Shown here: positions 38,234 through 45,483 of the stretch, in pieces
How positions within the stretch are numbered: position 1 is the first letter of the stretch
Layout of the letters: each line of letters begins with the position of its first letter
Assembly (NCBI GenBank): GCA_030065095.1
Contig: JASJDP010000018.1
Location: forward strand, 1 to 64,000
Length of the DNA: 64,000 nt
Direction: 5' to 3'
DNA from: Rhodobacter sp.
Lineage (GTDB): Bacteria > Pseudomonadota > Alphaproteobacteria > Rhodobacterales > Rhodobacteraceae
Made by a program: the position numbers and the translations under genes
The notes under the pieces: generated by a model
Databases searched by the model: none
Told to the model about the DNA's origin: nothing
What the model saw: only the letters and a program-made list of their open reading frames with translations

Positions 38234-38764
38234 AGGGTCACCAACATGGTAGCGTACCAGGGAAAACAAGCACTGTCCTATCTCCCTTTGGAGGATCTTG
38301 AGGAGCTTAGTGCGAGAGTGACGGCAACAACAGAGAAGTAAGCTTTGTGCGTTGGGTGCTGTTGACCTGACCCCTTTGAACGCCACCTGCTGGATCTGGA
38401 GACCGGGGCCGCAGGCTGCTCTACGATTGCAAGGCCGCATCCTCCGCACCGTAGACCTTCGCCACTACGGTCATCCGGGAACTGCCTTTTCGTCAGAATC
38501 CAATCCGGGCATTCGCTGCGCGCCGCTGGAACCGAAAAGATGCGGACAATGCGGCCGCCGGTCGTGCCAATCCTAATGACGCTGCATTTTGAGCGTGGCT
38601 GCATCGGTTGAGATCGCGGACAGAATCTCAAACGGTTTATTCATATCAGATGTCCGGCGCGTGTGAGCGAAGGCAGGCGGGCTGGCGAGTGGCCCGCCAT
38701 CTAAGTTCATTGACGAATCTACGTCTTGCGTCAGACAATTCCGGCGATCAAAAGGGAGGAGATC

Positions 38765-39823
38765 ATGAAACCAATTCTTGCCGCCTGTGGCTTGGTGCTC
38801 GCCTTCTGTATTCCCACAAAGAGTTTCTCTGACAGCTACACAGCCACCGTTGCCGCCGGCCACCCGCCGGTCTTCCGCTGGGTGCGGATGATCTCCGAGG
38901 CGTTCATTCCGACCGTTCAGGCCGAGCTCGCCGGCTCCGGGCACGACATCACCTTCTCGGAACAATACGGCGGCGCCATTGCCGGGGTGGGCGAGGAATT
39001 GGAGGCGATCGAGAGCGGCCTTGCCGAGATAGGCACCTGCTCGGCGCTCTTCGACCCCGCCAAGCTCGCCGTCCAGAACGTCACCTACTACACGCCCTTC
39101 GTGAGCGACGACGTGCGCGGTGTGAACGCGCTGATGCATGCATTGCACCGCGACGACCCGCGCCTGACGGCCGCCTACACAGAGAACAACAACGTATATC
39201 TCGGCGCGCCAATCGGCATAGACGACTACCTTTTGATGACGAACTTCCCGGTCACCGGCCTCGCCGACCTGAACGGCCGCAAGATCGCTGCGCCCGGGCC
39301 CGCGATCAACTGGCTCTCGGGCACCGGCGCGGTGGGCGTCTCAGGCAACCTCACGACCTATTACAACGAGCTCAAGACCGGTGTTTATGACGGCGTTATC
39401 GTATTCGCATCGGCCGCATTGCCCGGCAAGCTCTACGAGGTCGCGCCCTATGTCACCCGCGCGGGCCTCGGCGCGCAGTTCTCGGGCGCACTCTGCGCCA
39501 ACAAGGACTGGTATGACGGGTTGCCGGCCGACGTGCAGGCGGCGCTGATTGCCGGCGCCGACGCGGCAGAGGCCTGGTACATGGACGCTTTGGAGGCCGC
39601 CGTCGCCGCCTCTTTCGCCAAGATGGCGGAGCTTGGCGCCACCATCACCGACGCACCGGACGAGATGCGCGCGGACTGGGCCGCGGGTATGGACAACGCG
39701 GCCAAGGAATGGGCGCAATCGCTGGATGCCCGAGGCGTGCCGGGAACCGAGATCCTGAGCCTCTACATGGAGGCCATGCGCGAGTCCGGTGCGACGCCGT
39801 TGCGCGATTGGGACAAAGAGTGA
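38765..39823 (+). CDS. TRAP transporter solute-binding protein (DctP type)
   Basis: 352 residues with a Sec signal peptide ending near TKSFS (about residue 20). FSEQYGGAIAGVGEELEAIESG and the segment NGRKIAAPGPAINWLSGTGA fit DctP-family proteins, in which a conserved Arg usually binds a carboxylate. The ATG at 38765 has a GGGAGGAG site. It is the first gene of an operon with both membrane subunits, a cyclase-family hydrolase and an OsmC protein. Its ligand is probably an organic acid. Confidence 0.88.
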   Translation: MKPILAACGLVLAFCIPTKSFSDSYTATVAAGHPPVFRWVRMISEAFIPTVQAELAGSGHDITFSEQYGGAIAGVGEELEAIESGLAEIGTCSALFDPAKLAVQNVTYYTPFVSDDVRGVNALMHALHRDDPRLTAAYTENNNVYLGAPIGIDDYLLMTNFPVTGLADLNGRKIAAPGPAINWLSGTGAVGVSGNLTTYYNELKTGVYDGVIVFASAALPGKLYEVAPYVTRAGLGAQFSGALCANKDWYDGLPADVQAALIAGADAAEAWYMDALEAAVAASFAKMAELGATITDAPDEMRADWAAGMDNAAKEWAQSLDARGVPGTEILSLYMEAMRESGATPLRDWDKE

Positions 39824-39826
39824 CGC

Positions 39827-40345
39827 ATGGCCGATGACGCACGGTCCGAACCTGCACCCTTGCGCTGGCTCGACGCCGCCACGCAAGCGCTGAACGTTGC
39901 CGGTTCGCTGTTGATCCTAGCGCTGATGATGCTGGTGGGCGCCGATGTGGCGGGGCGAAACCTGGCCGGTGCGCCGATCTCTGGCGTGCCGGAACTCGTG
40001 ACGCTCTCAATCGTCGCCATTGTCTTTCTGCAGGCGCCGCAGGCCCTGCGCTCGGGCCGTTTCACCCAGACCGAGGCCATCCTGTCGCGCCTGCGCCGCG
40101 CCACCCCACGCATGGCCCGCGCGGTCGAGACCGGTTTCGACGTAATCGCGATCGGAGTGATCGGCGTCATCGTCTACGCCACCTGGCCGCTCTTCATGCG
40201 CGCCTGGATCCGCAAAGATTTCATCGGTGCGGTGGGTGATTTCACCGCGCCCACATGGCCCGTGAAGGCCACGATCCTGATCGGCGGCACGATGCTGGTT
40301 CTGCAATTTGCCGCCCGCATCCTGCGCCGGTACCGCGCCTCTTGA
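39827..40345 (+). CDS. TRAP transporter small membrane subunit (DctQ type)
   Basis: 172 residues with four hydrophobic segments (for example AGSLLILALMMLVGADVAGR and ATILIGGTMLVLQFAAR), the usual size and topology of DctQ. It begins 3 bases after the binding-protein stop. Its stop overlaps the start of the large subunit (TTGA). Confidence 0.86.
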   Translation: MADDARSEPAPLRWLDAATQALNVAGSLLILALMMLVGADVAGRNLAGAPISGVPELVTLSIVAIVFLQAPQALRSGRFTQTEAILSRLRRATPRMARAVETGFDVIAIGVIGVIVYATWPLFMRAWIRKDFIGAVGDFTAPTWPVKATILIGGTMLVLQFAARILRRYRAS

Positions 40346-41655
40346 CCCCGTTTGAGGTCGGCCTTCTGGCGCTCGCCGCGATGGGCGTTCTGGTGCTCGT
40401 CGGTCTTTTCGTCCCGATCGCGCTGATGTTGTGTTCCTTCGTCGGCGTCTGGGCGATTAAGGGCTCGCCAGTGCTGGCCTCGAAGCTCTTGGCGCTCGCC
40501 GCAAACGACGCGATTTCGAACTATTTCTTCGGCGTCGTGCCGCTCTTCGTGCTGATGGGTTTCATCGTCTCGGAGGCCGGGTTGGGCCGCGACGCCTATG
40601 ACGTGGCCAACGCAGCCTTCCGCCGGCTCAAAGGCGGCTTGGGCGTCGGCACCGTGGGCGCCAATGCGATCTTCGCGGCGATCACCGGCATCTCTATCGC
40701 TTCGGCCGCCGTCTTCACCAAGATCGCCGTGCCGCAGATGATTCGACACGGATATGCGCCGCGCTTTGCCGTTGGCGTGGTGGCGGGCAGTTCGGTCCTT
40801 GGCATGCTGATCCCGCCCTCGCTCCTCTTGATCCTCTACGGCATCCTCACCGAGCAATCGATCGGCGATCTCTTCATCGCCGGCGTTGGGCCGGGGCTGT
40901 TGCTGTCGCTGTTCTTTGGGCTCGGCATTGTGGCGATGGCGGTCCTAACCCCGGGCTTCGTCGGCCGGCCCAGCGACACGCCTGCGCCGCCGCTGTCCCC
41001 GGGCGAGGTCGCCAGCAAGGGAGGCCCGATCGCCACGCTGATCCTGCTGGTCCTGGGCGGCATCTACACCGGTATCTTCACCCCCGTCGAGGCCGGGGCC
41101 ATGGGTGCGATCGGCGCGCTCGTCATTGGTTTCGCCCGCCGCACGCTCACGTTACGCAAACTCTGGACCGTACTGGTGGAAACCGGCCTTGTCACCGCCT
41201 CGGTTTGCTTCCTGATCATCGCCGCGCAGATGTATTCGCGGATGCTCGCCTTCTCGGGCGTGCCGACGGGGCTTGGCAGTTTCGCGGCGACGGCGGATTT
41301 GGGTTATTGGGGGCTGATGCTGCTTTACGTAGCAGTGCTTGTCGGCCTGGGCATGATTCTCGATTCCTCATCGATCATGCTGATCCTGGTGCCGCTGATG
41401 CTGCCCGTCGTCACCCCGATGGGCATCGATCTGATCTGGTTCGGCATCGTCACCGTTCTGGCCGTCGAGATCGGCCTTCTGACGCCGCCTTTCGGCATCT
41501 CGGTCTACGTGATAAAATCGACGCTCGATGACGCCTCGATCACGCTCGGCGACATCTTCCGCGGCGCGGCGCCTTTCGCGTTCCTGATGGCCGTGGTGCT
41601 CGCCCTCACCCTGATCTTCCCTGCAATCGCCACCGGCCTCTTACCCGGCCGCTGA
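40342..41655 (+). CDS. TRAP transporter large membrane subunit (DctM type)
   Basis: 437 residues with about 12 hydrophobic segments. The motifs GVWAIKGSPVLASK, FAAITGISIASAAVFTKIAVPQM and LIPPSLLLILYG are typical of DctM channels. The start is most likely TTG at 40342, which overlaps the DctQ stop and yields an N-terminus TPFEVGLLALAAMG like relatives; upstream in-frame codons lie inside dctQ. It forms the sodium-coupled permease with DctQ. Confidence 0.88.
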   Translation: MTPFEVGLLALAAMGVLVLVGLFVPIALMLCSFVGVWAIKGSPVLASKLLALAANDAISNYFFGVVPLFVLMGFIVSEAGLGRDAYDVANAAFRRLKGGLGVGTVGANAIFAAITGISIASAAVFTKIAVPQMIRHGYAPRFAVGVVAGSSVLGMLIPPSLLLILYGILTEQSIGDLFIAGVGPGLLLSLFFGLGIVAMAVLTPGFVGRPSDTPAPPLSPGEVASKGGPIATLILLVLGGIYTGIFTPVEAGAMGAIGALVIGFARRTLTLRKLWTVLVETGLVTASVCFLIIAAQMYSRMLAFSGVPTGLGSFAATADLGYWGLMLLYVAVLVGLGMILDSSSIMLILVPLMLPVVTPMGIDLIWFGIVTVLAVEIGLLTPPFGISVYVIKSTLDDASITLGDIFRGAAPFAFLMAVVLALTLIFPAIATGLLPGR

Positions 41656-41670
41656 GGAAAGGAGGCGCCA

Positions 41671-42453
41671 ATGGCCCGCCGTTTCGTCGACATCTCCGTA
41701 GCTTTAGAGGCCGACATCGCCTCGGACCCGCCGATCATGCTGCCCAAGATCAATTATCTCGCCCATGCAGACACCGCGGACCAGGTGGCAGGCTTTTTCC
41801 CGGGGCTGTCGAAAGACGACCTGCCCGGCGGCGAGGGCTGGGCGGTAGAGTTTCTCAACGTTGCCACCCATAACGGCACGCATCTGGATGCGCCCTACCA
41901 CCACCACTCGACCATGGACGGCGGTAAACGCGCGGTCACAATCGACGAGGTGCCGCTGGAGTGGTGCATGAATCCCGGGGTGAAGCTCGATTTCCGAGAC
42001 AAGCCAGACGGTTACGTGGTCAACGCCGATGAGGTGGAAGCCGAATTGAGCCGCATCGGACACGACTTGCAACCCCTCGATATCGTCGTCGTCAACACCG
42101 CCGCGGGCGCGCGCTACGGCCAGCCCGACTATGTCGACACCGGCTGCGGCATGGGCCGCGAGGCGACGCTGTATCTGCTCGAGAAAGGCGTGCGCGTCAC
42201 CGGCACCGACGCCTGGTCCTGGGACGCGCCGTTCTCGCACACCGCCAAGCGTTGGATGGAAACCCACGACCCGTCGATCATCTGGGAGGGCCACCGGGCG
42301 TCCATGAAAATCGGCTATTGCCATATGGAGAAGCTTTCGAACCTCGAAAGCCTGCCCGCCACGGGTTTCACCATCTGCTGCTTCCCGGTGAAGATCAAGG
42401 CCGCCTCGGCTGGCTTCACCCGTGCCGTTGCCATTTTTGAGGGCCAGCCATGA
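41671..42453 (+). CDS. Cyclase-family metal-dependent hydrolase (kynurenine formamidase-like)
   Basis: 260 residues. The motif NGTHLDAPYHHHSTMDGG carries the metal-binding HxGTHxDxPxH pattern of the cyclase/formamidase family (Pfam cyclase), and VVVNTAAGARYG and ITGTDAWSWD-like strands support it. It would hydrolyse an amide, lactone or cyclic ester in the cytosol. It follows the TRAP genes with a strong AGGAGG site, so it probably opens the imported compound. Confidence 0.86.
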   Translation: MARRFVDISVALEADIASDPPIMLPKINYLAHADTADQVAGFFPGLSKDDLPGGEGWAVEFLNVATHNGTHLDAPYHHHSTMDGGKRAVTIDEVPLEWCMNPGVKLDFRDKPDGYVVNADEVEAELSRIGHDLQPLDIVVVNTAAGARYGQPDYVDTGCGMGREATLYLLEKGVRVTGTDAWSWDAPFSHTAKRWMETHDPSIIWEGHRASMKIGYCHMEKLSNLESLPATGFTICCFPVKIKAASAGFTRAVAIFEGQP

Positions 42454-42950
42454 GCCAGATCACCCCCGACACGATCACCGAAGCCATCGTCCAGTTCAAT
42501 TGTACCGGCCACGCCGTCGGCAAGATGCGCAACGAGCTTGACGTGCGTATGGTCCTGCCGATGGAGGAGCGGTTCGAGCTTGCGACCGACGAGGGCCCGT
42601 TCCATGGCGGAGACGCCACCGCGCCCCCGCCGCTTGCGCTGTTCGTCGGCAGCCTGACCGGTTGCATCATGACCCAGATCCGGGCGTTCGCGAAACGCAT
42701 GGGCGTGACGCTGAACGACCTTACTGTCGAAGCGCGGGTGCAGTGGGATTGGCAGGCCAAGGGCCGCGTCTACGAGACCGCTCCTAAGTCTTTCGAAATC
42801 GATGTCATGATCGACAGCGAGGACCCGATCGAGGCTCTCAAAGACCTCGTTGCTGCGGCCAAGAAGGGCTGTTTCATCGAGCAGACCCTGGGCCAGCCAA
42901 ACGTGATCTCACACCGCATCAAACGCGGGGATTTGTGGGAATTTGTTTGA
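42450..42950 (+). CDS. OsmC/Ohr-family protein
   Basis: 166 residues. The two conserved cysteines are in GSLTGCIMTQIRAFAKRMG and AKKGCFIEQTLG, as in the OsmC peroxidase family. A Glu and an Arg typical of the active site are in the surrounding helices. It could reduce organic hydroperoxides. Its start overlaps the cyclase-family stop (ATGA), so it belongs to the TRAP operon and may protect against a reactive intermediate. Confidence 0.86.
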   Translation: MSQITPDTITEAIVQFNCTGHAVGKMRNELDVRMVLPMEERFELATDEGPFHGGDATAPPPLALFVGSLTGCIMTQIRAFAKRMGVTLNDLTVEARVQWDWQAKGRVYETAPKSFEIDVMIDSEDPIEALKDLVAAAKKGCFIEQTLGQPNVISHRIKRGDLWEFV

Positions 42951-43741
42951 GGTTAGCTGCCGAAGTTCGATTGGACCAACTTGGTCGGGCTTCCCGTTAT
43001 CCGGTAGTGTTCAGTTGGACGAGTCGAAGCCTGCCTTGCAGCCCGCTGCTTCCGCCATGAGGTCTTACCGGTCATTCGACTCCTCCCGCCCCACATTCGG
43101 CTCCGCGGGACGAAGTGTGAATTCGCTGCGGCTGCACCAATGGCCGGTCTGTCGCGTGGTCTTATTTTGGACGTCAGGCTAACCGGCAAAAAACCAGGGC
43201 GTCCAGAATGGCCTGACCGAAGGCTTCGTCGGAAACACTCTCCGGCAAAATAGTATCCTCCCGTTCGCGAACGCCCTCCCAATGACCGCGCCCACGATAG
43301 TGTAGCGGTTTGATTTCGACCTGTCCGTCTTGCAGTCGCAACGAAACATTACCAGCACTGTTGAACAGATGGCAGACGGTGGGCGTTTTCGGCTTCCTCC
43401 AAAAGCTCGTCGGCAAACGCACTTGATTATTGGTATCGCCATGGAAGGCCCAGATGGTTTCCAGCCGCTCTGCCCATGTCTCCAATGCAGCGATCTCGTC
43501 GACGGAAACATCGGCCTAATCTGCGGCAATGAGTGGGAAGTCAAACCCGTCTCGAGTGAAGCGTAAGAGCAGGTCGCCGAGAGGATCTCTCAGCGAATTC
43601 TATCAGCCTAGACACAACCTTTTGAAAACAGGCGCGCCGCCTCCCTCGCTCTGGAAATAGGCTTCGAGGCATATAGAATACATGGTGTTTTGGTCATTTG
43701 TGACCTCTTACGGTGAAGGTATCAATATTGGAGAATTGGGT
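42951..43741. other. Gene-poor spacer before the protease island
   Basis: About 790 bases without an intact gene. A GACCAA-c-TTGGTC palindrome lies just after the OsmC gene at 42974-42986. The stretch 43174-43599 holds an open frame broken by one stop codon, listed separately. The last 140 bases lie at the end of the leftward protease gene and contain no hairpin that I would trust as a terminator. Confidence 0.55.
43174..43599 (-). pseudogene. Broken gene with an in-frame amber codon; possibly an immunity-like protein
   Basis: Reading leftward, 27 sense codons (including DLLLRFTRDGFDFPLIAAD) are followed by TAG at 43518-43516. Then 113 codons continue to a TGA, including VSVDEIAALETWAERLETIW and a C-terminal ESVSDEAFGQAILDAL. 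Both parts read like protein with natural hydrophobic patterns. No ATG start is present in the first part, and TTG at 43485 is the first plausible restart. The C-terminal SDE-x-G-x-A-xx-DAL pattern recalls contact-dependent-inhibition immunity proteins, but this is weak. It may be a decayed gene or one with a sequencing error. Confidence 0.5.
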
Positions 43742-45472
43742 TCACTCTGGACACTCGATGACGCCAGTGGCCGCCCCGTCAAGTCCGACGCTCTCGTCTT
43801 TCAGCGTGCAGCCCTCCTCGTCATCCAGGATCTCTTTGAGCCATCTGAGCACAGTTGGTGCGCCGAGTTGCACATAGATGCCACCTGCGACTTCGCCCAA
43901 ATTAGTGCATGTGCCGTCTCCGGTCCCTTTATGGAGCGGCCGCGACGTGATGGCCGCAATATGCCACTCGTTCTCGCCGACTTTAACGTGGACCGGGCCA
44001 CCGCTATCGCCGATACACGTGTCCTCGGGCAGCACTTGTTCGTAGTATTCGCCATCAAGGCCCCAGACATTCCCCAAGCTCGCCAGTTGAAACGTCGGGA
44101 TCACTTGCCGCGCTTCAACCAATCGAAAGTCCTCAAACGGCGACGACAGCACAATCTCGAATTCCGAATGGCAGACCCGCTGTTCGTCGGGCCGGTCATC
44201 CTTACAGGCGGTGGTGTAGAGCCCCAAATTCACGAACTGCTTTGTGCCGGAAAGCACGTCCAGACCGGTGGACGTACGGTAGGGGTTCGCGCCGTAGCCG
44301 GACGCCCGGTAGTGCATCATTTTCGTCAAATCGCCAACGTGAATCTTGCTTATCCGCTTTTCGTCGAAGCGGCCGCTGCTCAATTCGAAAAGGGCCAGGT
44401 CCGGTGTTTCGAAGAAGGTGTCACCGGAATCGTTCGGGCCACAGTGTCCCACTTGTCCTTGCTCATTCGGCTTGGTGTGAAGCGTTTTGATAAGGTTTAT
44501 GATGCCCAGGTTTCGGACGGTTACCTCTGTGTTTTTGTTGTTGCCGAGGATCTCGTAGGTATCGAAACTTTTCCAGGTGTTGGCTTCCCGGCAAACGCAG
44601 TGCGCGGCCGTTAGGACATGTTTGGGTGACACGATCACGCCGGTACAGTCCGTCCAGCCGGGGCTTTTGGGATAAATGTCCGCACCAGTCGCGTCCACGT
44701 CGATCCGCTTACCGAGGTCCGGAAGTCCATCAAAAAACAAAGACACCGTGCCCCAGCCCGTGAACCCCTCCAACTCCTCTGGACCGGCAAAAATTGTCTG
44801 CCCCGTTGACGTCGTGCCCGAACCCGTCGAAAGCAGGCTGCCGATCCCGACACCGACACCGCGACCGGTCAATTCCAATGACGGGTCGGTCCGGCGGACC
44901 GGGACGGCCATTCCCTCACTATCGCCAGACGTAAACCAAGGGGAATCCAGGCCGCGACCAGTGCTCTGGATACACACCGCACCCGGTTCGACTTCCGCCT
45001 GGATCGCGGCGGAGTTGGCATAGAGGAAGTTGGCCATGAACTCTCGATCCGTCATCTGAATCTCACGGGGCCACGCGCCGGACGCCTCAAACAAACGATC
45101 CATACAGTAGCCGGCGGGGTTCCGGCGGTTGATCACGGGCGCATAGGCCAGGGGACGCCCCTCCATGAACATCATGACGGTCTTGCTGGTGTTGTCCTCG
45201 AAGGCCAAGAGATCGCCCGCCCGGTTTGGGTCCAACCCGTTGTCAGTCACGGCACCTAGGAACTTGATTTCCCCGTCCGTGGCCTGTGCCCAGGCGCGCG
45301 GATCCTCGATGAGCTCTGCGATAGGACTTGTGGTGATGGTTACATTCTCGGCGTAGAACTTAAACGACTTAAGGCTGGCCTCGAAAGGGTCGCTCGTGTC
45401 TTGGGCCTGTGCGATCGTCGAAAGCGTTGCAAAAGCACCCGCGCCGATCATTGTTTTGAATGTCTTCATCAT
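43742..45472 (-). CDS. Secreted S1-family (trypsin-like) serine protease with a long N-terminal region
   Basis: 576 residues with a Sec signal peptide (cleavage near AQAQ at about 23). A roughly 250-residue N-terminal region of unknown fold precedes the protease. The triad is complete: His291 (LTAAHCVC), Asp358 (PDLALFEL) and Ser490 (CIGDSGGP). Several Cys pairs suggest disulfides in the envelope. The C-terminal part (ITSRPLHKG, GGIYVQLGAP) resembles the protease encoded at 54473, so the two are paralogues. It is third in the leftward operon, 11 bases after the PAP2-subtilase gene. Confidence 0.87.
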   Translation of the reverse strand: MMKTFKTMIGAGAFATLSTIAQAQDTSDPFEASLKSFKFYAENVTITTSPIAELIEDPRAWAQATDGEIKFLGAVTDNGLDPNRAGDLLAFEDNTSKTVMMFMEGRPLAYAPVINRRNPAGYCMDRLFEASGAWPREIQMTDREFMANFLYANSAAIQAEVEPGAVCIQSTGRGLDSPWFTSGDSEGMAVPVRRTDPSLELTGRGVGVGIGSLLSTGSGTTSTGQTIFAGPEELEGFTGWGTVSLFFDGLPDLGKRIDVDATGADIYPKSPGWTDCTGVIVSPKHVLTAAHCVCREANTWKSFDTYEILGNNKNTEVTVRNLGIINLIKTLHTKPNEQGQVGHCGPNDSGDTFFETPDLALFELSSGRFDEKRISKIHVGDLTKMMHYRASGYGANPYRTSTGLDVLSGTKQFVNLGLYTTACKDDRPDEQRVCHSEFEIVLSSPFEDFRLVEARQVIPTFQLASLGNVWGLDGEYYEQVLPEDTCIGDSGGPVHVKVGENEWHIAAITSRPLHKGTGDGTCTNLGEVAGGIYVQLGAPTVLRWLKEILDDEEGCTLKDESVGLDGAATGVIECPE

Positions 45473-45483
45473 ATCATACCTCC

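Larger units (their letters stand above)
37826..38764. other. Gene-poor spacer holding IS debris
   Basis: About 940 bases without an intact gene. It contains an IS3-family transposase remnant and terminal repeat, listed separately. A sequence at 38363-38374 (TGACCTGACCCC) resembles a left IS3 end and may come from another copy. A 31-codon open frame at 38246-38341 has no recognisable match. The 100 bases before 38765 probably hold the TRAP operon promoter. Confidence 0.6.

Noticed and set aside
38246-38341. 31-codon open frame after the IS3 remnant (YLPLEDLEELSARVTATTEK-like end)
   Set aside because: No ribosome site, no recognised family and too short to separate from chance. It lies in IS debris.
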